In this document: piece by piece, positions 31,203-36,595 of the stretch
Numbering within the stretch: the stretch's first letter is position 1
How the letters are laid out: every line of letters begins with the position of its first letter
From: JANRKB01 sp033763695
Lineage (GTDB): Bacteria; Planctomycetota; Phycisphaerae; Phycisphaerales; UBA1924
Reading direction: 5' to 3'
Assembly (NCBI GenBank): GCA_033763695.1
Contig: JANRKB010000032.1
Coordinates: 1 to 36,595 of the forward strand
Length of the DNA stretch: 36,595 nucleotides
The notes under the pieces: generated by a model
Databases searched by the model: none
Told to the model about the DNA's origin: nothing
Seen by the model: the letters and a program-made list of their open reading frames with translations, nothing else
Made by a program: the position numbers and the translations under genes

Positions 31203-32963
31203 TTACCGTCCCAGCGCCAGCAACTGCTGCATCAGTTCGTTGGTCGTCGTGATGATGCGGGTCGCGGCCGAATAGCCGGTCTGGGCCTGGATCAGATCGA
31301 TGAACTCTTTGCCCAAGTCGACGTTCGAGAGTTCCAGCGCGCCACCGACGATCTTGCCAGTGCCCAGCGCCTGCGGCGTGGTGATCTGTGCCGTGCCCGA
31401 GTTCGGCCCCAGCGAGTAGAGGTTGTTGCCCGAATCGACGAGGCCTTCGTAGTTGGCGAACTTGGCGAGCGCGACCTGACCGACCACGCGGCCCAGACCG
31501 TTGCTGAAGGTGCCCGTGATCATGCCGTCCTGGCCCACTGCGAAGGAGTTCAGCGTGCCGATGGGCGCGCCGTTGACATAGGTCGCCGTCATGCTCGACT
31601 TGGCCGAGGAGCCGTTGTCCGCCAGCGCGGTCATATTGCCCTTGGTGCCGCCGAGTTCGATGCTGAACGTCAGCGGCGTGGTCGCGCCGGTATTTGCGCG
31701 ATCGACCGTCACGCTGATCGGCGTCGTCGTCTGAAGCTTGCCCTTGTCGTCAAAGCTCACGGTGCCCGAGCCGAGCAGAATCGCGAGGTCGCTGTCATCA
31801 CCCGAGTCGAGGATGTAGCGCCACGTCGTGCCGCCGCTCGCGCCCTTGGACACCAGGTTCATCGTCGCGCTCACCGTGACGGCGGAACCGAGGGAGTCAT
31901 ATGCGACGAAGCTGGTCTGCACGCTTTCACCGTCGGCGGTCTGCGTCTTAGACGCGATGAACGGGTTGCTGATCTTCGTGCCCGTCGAGGAGAGCAGATT
32001 GATGTCCGCGGTGTCAAACGTCAAGTCGTTCGCCGTGCCGGTGTTGCCGTTGATGTTGATCTCGCCGGTGAGCGGATCGAGCGCGACGCCGGGGACGATG
32101 CCGTCGGGGTTCGCGCCAGTGCTCGGGTCGATGCCCGCGACCTGCTGGATGAATGTCATCAGGTCCTGGATCGTCGTCGTGCCGGTGATCGTCAGACGCG
32201 CATCAGGAAGCGTGCGATTGCTCGATCCCTTGAGGCCGCGCTCCGCACCGCTGATCTCGATGATCTGGCCAACGCTGAATCGCGCGTTGCCCAGCGCGAG
32301 GTTGGGGTCCTGCACGTTGGTCAGAAGCGTCGCGGTCGTCACGAACGCGCCAGCGGTCGTGGTGAAGCCAGACGTCGCCGAAGCGTTGAGCGAGTTCTGC
32401 GCGCCGTGCGTCGGCAGATCGCCGTTGGCGCGGAGGTTACCGGAGAAGGCCGTTTCCGTCGTCGCCTCGGCGAGCGTGAGCGTGCCCAGCGGGATGTTGA
32501 GCGGCTGGATCGTCGCGGTCTGCAGGTTGAAGTTGGCGTCCACGCCGTAGCCCATGAGTCGCTCGCCCGTGATGGTGACGAGGTCGTTGGCGTTGTTCTG
32601 GCGGAAGGCGCCGGCGCGGGTGTAGAAGTTGGTGTTGCCCTGCGAGACGATGAACATGCCCTCGCCTTCGATGCCCAGGTCGCGACTGTCGCCGGTGGTG
32701 GATATCGTGCCGTTGCGGAAATTCCGCTGTGTTCCGGCGATGGTGACGCCCAGGCCGATCTGCGAGGGGTTGGTGCCGCCGGTGGTGTCGCCGGGCTGGG
32801 TGCCGGTGGAGAGGGTGCGCGCGAACATGCTGCTGAAGAGCATGCGATTGCCCTTGTAGCCGTAGGTGTTCGCGTTAGAGATGTTGTTGCCGATGACGTC
32901 GAGCATCCGGGAGTTGGCGTTCATCCCGGAGAGGCCGGTCAGAAGAGCAGTTGTGGAAGCCAT
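31203..32963 (-). CDS. flgE: Flagellar hook protein FlgE
   Basis: A 586-aa protein with the rod/hook family N-terminus, TALLTGLSGMNANSRMLDVIGNNISNANTYGYK. Next come the LGIEGEGMFIVSQGNTNFYTRAGAFRQN block and the C-terminal helix NVDLGKEFIDLIQAQTGYSAATRIITTTNELMQQLLAL that packs the hook core. At 586 residues it is much longer than E. coli FlgE (402); the extra Thr/Ser/Gly-rich sequence lies in the surface-exposed middle. A YDSLGSA segment inside it matches the FlgE D2 domain. It assembles into the curved hook under the FlgD cap, with length set by FliK. The start gives the usual MASTTALLTGLSGM. Confidence 0.97.
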   Translation of the reverse strand: MASTTALLTGLSGMNANSRMLDVIGNNISNANTYGYKGNRMLFSSMFARTLSTGTQPGDTTGGTNPSQIGLGVTIAGTQRNFRNGTISTTGDSRDLGIEGEGMFIVSQGNTNFYTRAGAFRQNNANDLVTITGERLMGYGVDANFNLQTATIQPLNIPLGTLTLAEATTETAFSGNLRANGDLPTHGAQNSLNASATSGFTTTAGAFVTTATLLTNVQDPNLALGNARFSVGQIIEISGAERGLKGSSNRTLPDARLTITGTTTIQDLMTFIQQVAGIDPSTGANPDGIVPGVALDPLTGEININGNTGTANDLTFDTADINLLSSTGTKISNPFIASKTQTADGESVQTSFVAYDSLGSAVTVSATMNLVSKGASGGTTWRYILDSGDDSDLAILLGSGTVSFDDKGKLQTTTPISVTVDRANTGATTPLTFSIELGGTKGNMTALADNGSSAKSSMTATYVNGAPIGTLNSFAVGQDGMITGTFSNGLGRVVGQVALAKFANYEGLVDSGNNLYSLGPNSGTAQITTPQALGTGKIVGGALELSNVDLGKEFIDLIQAQTGYSAATRIITTTNELMQQLLALGR

Positions 32964-33299
32964 GGGCTCGTTTCCGTCAAAGGTTGAACTGACGTGATTT
33001 GAACGAATGCAGACGTGATCCCGCGGGTTCGAGCATCACGCGATGCGTGCGATCCCCGCCGCTTGCGCGCGATCGACGAACCGATCCGCCGCAGGCGTCA
33101 GACATCAACGACGCGACAACCGAAGTTGCCGATCGCGCGTGAAACCGTGAACCTCTCGCTCCGCGATCAAGACTCGGCAGGCTCCGCCGCCGTGTGTGAT
33201 GCGCCGCACTCCGTGCCGCGCTTCAGGGTCGGAGGCGTCAACGCAAAGGCGTTGCCAGCTCCGATGGGTTTCGCGAGCGACTCCGTCGCCGCGTGCGGC
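32964..33299 (-). other. Intergenic region between the TIGR02530 gene and flgE
   Basis: A 336-bp gap within an otherwise tight operon. It has a CAACGC/GCGTTG hairpin at 33239-33254 without a U-run and no coding frame that I trust. It may hold a separate flgE promoter, but no sigma-54 (GG-N10-GC) or sigma-28 (TAAA-N15-GCCGATAA) element is clear. Confidence 0.5.
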
Positions 33300-33869
33300 T
33301 TATGCCGCCCCCTGGAAACTCAAGCCATCGTCCGAGGGCGCACTTCCCTGCGCGTCCTCTCTTGCGCCCAGCACGCGCAACAGCGACGGGTTCCACCCGT
33401 TGAGGTCCTTGAACCCCAGCGTGCCCGCGTGCTTCTGCGCCAGCGTTGAGCCGTCCTTGGCTCCTGACGCGCCTTCCTGGGCCTGTGCCCACACGACGGC
33501 GTCGATCCCCGACAGCACATCGGTGGCGTTCATATCCACTTTTCCCGTGATCTGACGCACGCCAACATCAAGTTGCAGCGCCTGACCATCGATCATCACG
33601 AGCGCTCGCGAAGCGCCCTGAGCCTGCGCCTTGTCCGCGGCCCGAGCGACGCGCTTCATCTGTTCGTCGGTCAGCTTCACGTCCGCGTTCTTCGCCATCG
33701 TCACCGGCAGACCACTGCCCTGTTCGGACAACGCGGCGAACAGTTGGGAGAAGCTCGAACCGCTGACGCCCGAGGGCGTGGTGTTGTTGCGCTTGGTGGC
33801 GTCCACGCCGCCGGGCAGAATGCCCGAGGCCAAGCCGCGCAGGAGTTCAGAAGCGTTGCTCGTCATCAT
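33300..33869 (-). CDS. Flagellar operon protein, TIGR02530 type
   Basis: A 189-aa protein. The central core matches the TIGR02530 pattern: VKLTDEQMKRVARAADKAQAQGASRALVMIDGQALQLDVGVRQITGKVDMNATDVLSGIDAVVWA, a helix, then strand-turn-strand ending in the family-like 'T-IDG-VV' segment. The gene between flgD and flgE in Bacillus-type operons belongs to this group, and its position here is the same. Its role is not well defined; it is linked to hook assembly. The C-terminal 40 residues are non-conserved. Two adjacent Met codons (33869 and 33866) could each start; AGGATC lies upstream. Confidence 0.8.
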   Translation of the reverse strand: MMTSNASELLRGLASGILPGGVDATKRNNTTPSGVSGSSFSQLFAALSEQGSGLPVTMAKNADVKLTDEQMKRVARAADKAQAQGASRALVMIDGQALQLDVGVRQITGKVDMNATDVLSGIDAVVWAQAQEGASGAKDGSTLAQKHAGTLGFKDLNGWNPSLLRVLGAREDAQGSAPSDDGLSFQGAA

Positions 33870-33898
33870 CGTGATCCTGTGAACTCAATGCGGACAAG

Positions 33899-34333
33899 TC
33901 AGTTCGTCTTGGGCAGCTTGCTCGGATCGAGGAACTCAGTGATGTTGCTGAACGGCACCTGCTTGATGCCCTTCTTCGTGCTCACGTTCACCGCGACGCC
34001 ATCGCTCCCGCGGCCGACCGAGATCACCGTGCCCTCGACACGCTCGTAGTCCGACGTGAGGCCGCTGATCATGCTGCCGATCGTCGACGCGGCGGACGCG
34101 AACTGCGTCTCCTTCACGATCGACTTGAGATCGGTGGTCAGATCGGTGTTCGACTGGATGTTGCGGATCGTCGCGATCTGGTCGAGCAGCTTGCTCGTGT
34201 CCTGCGGCGAGAGCGGGTCCTGACGCCCAAGCTCCGCGAAAATGATCTTCGTGAAGTCTTCGGACGTCAGCGAGCTGTAGCCCGTGCGCGTCGTACTGCC
34301 GTTGCTTGTGCCTGAAACGCCGTCGACGGCCAT
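33899..34333 (-). CDS. flgD: Flagellar hook assembly scaffold FlgD (short form)
   Basis: A 144-aa FlgD. The conserved N-terminal part LTSEDFTKIIFAELGRQDPLSPQDTSKLLDQIATIRNIQSNTDL is the FlgD signature (the family consensus is LLVAQLKNQDPLNPMDN...F-AQLAQFS). It caps the growing hook so FlgE subunits can fold. The protein stops after a small beta domain (VEGTVISVGRGSDGVAVNVSTKKG...VPFSNITEFL) and lacks the full Ig/Tudor-like region of E. coli FlgD (about 230 aa). The ATG at 34333 is preferred over one nine codons upstream. It lies 29 bp before the TIGR02530 gene. Confidence 0.92.
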   Translation of the reverse strand: MAVDGVSGTSNGSTTRTGYSSLTSEDFTKIIFAELGRQDPLSPQDTSKLLDQIATIRNIQSNTDLTTDLKSIVKETQFASAASTIGSMISGLTSDYERVEGTVISVGRGSDGVAVNVSTKKGIKQVPFSNITEFLDPSKLPKTN

Positions 34334-34414
34334 GGCGTGAACTCCCGAAAGATTGAACACGGAATCGCGACGATCGCCTGGCGAGGAACGTCATCGGCTC
34401 TTGCCGGGCACGCG

Positions 34415-36139
34415 TCAGGCCATCGCATCGACAATCAGCCGCGCGTGACCGACCCGGCCGACGTCCGCGTCGGCACCGGCGTCCATCGCAACCGGCGTGC
34501 CCACGAGCGTTCTTGTCCCGTTCGGAACCGTGCCGCTCGCGTTCGTGCCGGTCAGAGCACCCACGTCAAACATCCCCGCGGCACGCGGCTCCCGCCATGC
34601 GCGGGCCTGTTCACGGGCCTGGTCCTCGAACGCGTGCTGATTTCCGTGGCCGCTCTGGCTGTTGGAACCACCGTCGCTCCCGGAGTGCCGCGCGTCGCTG
34701 CTCTGCTGCTGAGAGCCGTCGCTGTTCTGGCGCGTGTCGCTGGAACCGCGGCTTGCCTCACGCAGTCCGCTCAGCGTCGGAGAAACATGCGTGATCTGGA
34801 GGCGATCGACGCTCAGGCCCTTGCTCTCCAGCGCGGTGCGGAGCGCATCGCCGCTCTGTTCGAGCATCCGCTTGGCCTGCTCGGTGCTGGTCTGGATCAG
34901 CGCGGAGACCTTGGCGTCATCGAGCGTGATCTTCACCTTGATCTGCCCGAGCGTCTCGGGCGTCAGATTGAGCGTGACCGTGCCGCCCTTGTGCTTGAAC
35001 GCCGCCGCAAGACCGCGGGCCGCCTGGGCGCCGAGCGATTCTGCGGTTGCGTCCTTGGCCTCAGCGTTGGTCGTCGTCGTGGAAACCACGAGCTTGATGG
35101 CGTCGCCCTTCGATGCATTCCCGCGCAGGGCCGCGGCGTCGAGTCCGACAAGCCCGCTCCCCGCGTTTGCGGTGTTGCTCGTGTTGCCGCTCGTCGCGTC
35201 GTGTGCGTGGGCCTCGCCTGCGATCGCCGAGGTCGCCTGCGTCTCGCGGACCGCATGCGATGCCGCATCCCGGCGCGTTTCACGTGCGGCATGATTTGCC
35301 TCGCCGTGCTCGTCGTGCTTGGCCGCGTTGTTCGCATCCTGAGATGTCGCGTTTGCGGCGTCTTGAGCCGCGTTGGGGTTCGCAAGAGGCGAGGCCTGCT
35401 CCTGCGATGCCCCGGTGAGAGCACGTTCCGGCTTCGCCCCTGGGTTCGCGTCTTCCACCGGCACCGTGGTGTCGCTCGCAACCGATTTCCCCGTCGCGTT
35501 CGCATCGGTTGGCTCTGCGCTCGTCTTCGAGGTTGCCGTCGACCGCGGAATCAACCCGAGCGGATCCGTCGCGTTGGCTTTCGCCTTGGTCGGCGCGGCC
35601 TTCGTCTGTGCGGCGGTCTGATTCGCGACCACGGCTTCTTCCACAGCAACCGGCTCTGTCGCGGCTTGCTGCGTCGCCGTCTGGCCAGCCGCACTGGAGT
35701 CGTCAGCAGCGGTCGCGGCAGCCGTCGTCGATTCGGTCGTCGTGCCTGCCGCGTCGTCCGCGTTCACCGTCGTCTCGTCGGCCGCGTCCTTGGATTCGTT
35801 GGCCTTGTCTGAGGCGGACACGGGAGCGTCGTCGCCCTGTGCATCGCGCGGCTCCTGCACCTGATCGCGCAACGCTGGCCCATCATCTGCCGTCTTTGCC
35901 GAGTCCTTCGACCCAGATGTCGGCTTGCGTTCGTCTGCCGTGGCGGACGAACGCCCCGCGTCCTTGAGCGCGTCGGCAAACGTTGTCCCACCCGCGTCCT
36001 TCGCCGCGTCTCCCGCCGATTGTGCGCGGCTGGAGCGCGAAGTCGGCGCAATCGCCAGCACACCTTGCGCGGCGGACTTGCCACGGGTCGTGGCGGCGGG
36101 CTTGGAGATGACAGGAAGCGTGGTTGTGCTGGTCGTCAC
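34415..36139 (-). CDS. fliK: Flagellar hook-length control protein FliK
   Basis: A 574-aa protein with a long Ala/Thr/Asp-rich, low-complexity N-terminal part (about residues 1-370) that acts as the secreted ruler. The C-terminal Flg_hook domain follows (about 383-452): GGTVTLNLTPETLGQIKVKITLDDAKVSALIQTSTEQAKRMLEQSGDALRTALESKGL. LNLTPETLGQIKVKI is the hallmark P-LG-V-V segment. FliK measures hook length and switches export to filament substrates by contacting FlhB. The GTG start overlaps the upstream gene's TGA as GTGA (36136-36139), so it is translationally coupled. The compositional bias is typical for FliK and should not be read as foreign DNA. Confidence 0.95.
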   Translation of the reverse strand: MTTSTTTLPVISKPAATTRGKSAAQGVLAIAPTSRSSRAQSAGDAAKDAGGTTFADALKDAGRSSATADERKPTSGSKDSAKTADDGPALRDQVQEPRDAQGDDAPVSASDKANESKDAADETTVNADDAAGTTTESTTAAATAADDSSAAGQTATQQAATEPVAVEEAVVANQTAAQTKAAPTKAKANATDPLGLIPRSTATSKTSAEPTDANATGKSVASDTTVPVEDANPGAKPERALTGASQEQASPLANPNAAQDAANATSQDANNAAKHDEHGEANHAARETRRDAASHAVRETQATSAIAGEAHAHDATSGNTSNTANAGSGLVGLDAAALRGNASKGDAIKLVVSTTTTNAEAKDATAESLGAQAARGLAAAFKHKGGTVTLNLTPETLGQIKVKITLDDAKVSALIQTSTEQAKRMLEQSGDALRTALESKGLSVDRLQITHVSPTLSGLREASRGSSDTRQNSDGSQQQSSDARHSGSDGGSNSQSGHGNQHAFEDQAREQARAWREPRAAGMFDVGALTGTNASGTVPNGTRTLVGTPVAMDAGADADVGRVGHARLIVDAMA

Positions 36140-36595
36140 TTCACCGGTTCCTCAGGCTTGCGCGCGATGAGGCCGCGCGTCCTGAGACGTTCAAGCAAAT
36201 CCGCTGCCAGCTTCGGGTCGCCCTTGGCAAACTCCGCCACGATTTTCGCCCGCTTGGATTCATCCAGCGCGTTCAGATAACTCACCACCTGCTCGACGCC
36301 TTCGCGATTCGCGCCAAGTTGCTCCTGCAGGATCTGCACGGCGACCGCGGGCTTGACATTGTCGATCACGCTGAGCGTCTTCTTGAACTGCGCATTGCCC
36401 TCGTCCTCGGCGAGCTTGGCCCGCATGTCGGCGAATGCCTTCTTCTCCGCCTCGAACGCGACCCGCTGGGCGTTGAGTTCCTCTCGCTCCTGCACGAGGC
36501 TCTTCTTGAGATCGTCGACCTCGCGCCGCAAGCGCTCGACCTTCTGGCGATCAAGTTCCGACGCCTGCAGCTTCGCCGCGAGTTGCTCGCTCGCG
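36136..36595 (-). CDS. MotE/YlxF-like flagellar protein with MgtE_N-like domain, 5' end outside window
   Basis: At least 152 residues are visible; the frame stays open to the window edge. The N-terminal visible part is a coiled coil (SELDRQKVERLRREVDDLKKSLVQEREELNAQRVAFEAEKKAFADM). The C-terminal part is a helical MgtE-N/FliG-like domain: LSVIDNVKPAVAVQILQEQLGANREGVEQVVSYLNALDESKRAKIVAEFAKGDPKLAADLLERLR. Coiled coil plus MgtE_N immediately upstream of fliK is the YlxF/MotE arrangement; MotE is described as a chaperone for the MotC stator protein in rhizobia. A TTG at 36531 is not the start, because coil-forming sequence continues upstream. It overlaps fliK by 4 bp. Confidence 0.82.
   Translation of the reverse strand, partial: ASEQLAAKLQASELDRQKVERLRREVDDLKKSLVQEREELNAQRVAFEAEKKAFADMRAKLAEDEGNAQFKKTLSVIDNVKPAVAVQILQEQLGANREGVEQVVSYLNALDESKRAKIVAEFAKGDPKLAADLLERLRTRGLIARKPEEPVK

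Noticed and set aside
33015..33060. tRNA-like GGTTCGAGC string
   Set aside because: No acceptor stem or anticodon arm can be drawn around it.
34415..36139. Possible horizontally acquired or degenerate gene because of biased composition
   Set aside because: Low-complexity Ala/Thr/Asp sequence is normal for FliK, and the C-terminal domain is intact.

Overview
The window is a GC-rich chromosomal segment that reads as Planctomycetota, most probably class Phycisphaerae. The evidence is: a 23S rRNA gene with no 16S or tRNA in front of it, very few Shine-Dalgarno sequences, many GTG starts, a dispersed intergenic repeat that I recognise from planctomycete genomes, and flagellar and pilus genes with planctomycete-like extensions. 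The class-level placement is inference, not a database result.

Layout. Positions 1-1732 (minus) hold the 5' part of a 23S rRNA gene; the 3' part lies outside. It is followed by a 557-bp leader. Positions 2290-8019 (minus) are a three-gene type IV pilus/secretion inner-membrane module: a PilM whose C-terminus continues into a PilN-like segment, a PilO/Amuc_1100-like membrane protein, and a large Gly/Pro-rich single-pass protein. Positions 8379-9728 (minus) encode a Memo-family protein. Positions 9891-14742 (plus) run through a small basic protein with a good intrinsic terminator, a SurA/PpiD-like membrane-anchored protein, a BaiN/HI0933-type flavoprotein and a polytopic membrane protein. A pirin (plus) then converges on a membrane sensor histidine kinase (minus), which is divergent from rsmB. 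Next come a PTS EIIA-type regulator translationally coupled to a short-chain polyprenyl diphosphate synthase. These converge on a two-gene minus-strand unit: a Tat-exported solute-binding protein followed by a two-domain thiamine phosphate synthase. A long coiled-coil membrane protein (minus) is divergent from an O-antigen-ligase-like protein and an overlapping glycosyltransferase. A lipoprotein and an exported TPR-like protein follow.

Positions 29468-36595 (minus) are a flagellar operon in the order known from Bacillus and related flagellates: MotE/YlxF-like, fliK, flgD, TIGR02530 protein, flgE, a divergent MotA/ExbB-like candidate, fliL. It covers the hook cap, hook, hook-length ruler and stator-associated steps. 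With the pilus module, it suggests a cell that both swims and makes a type IV pilus-like machine.

The most interesting signals are the PilM-PilN fusion, two promoters with identical geometry that predict leaderless GTG-start mRNAs, a family of GGCATC-type intergenic repeats, a known-looking planctomycete repeat lying just upstream of a Tat signal peptide, and an unrecognised three-helix protein in the motA slot of the flagellar operon. I see no CRISPR array, phage, transposase or biosynthetic cluster.
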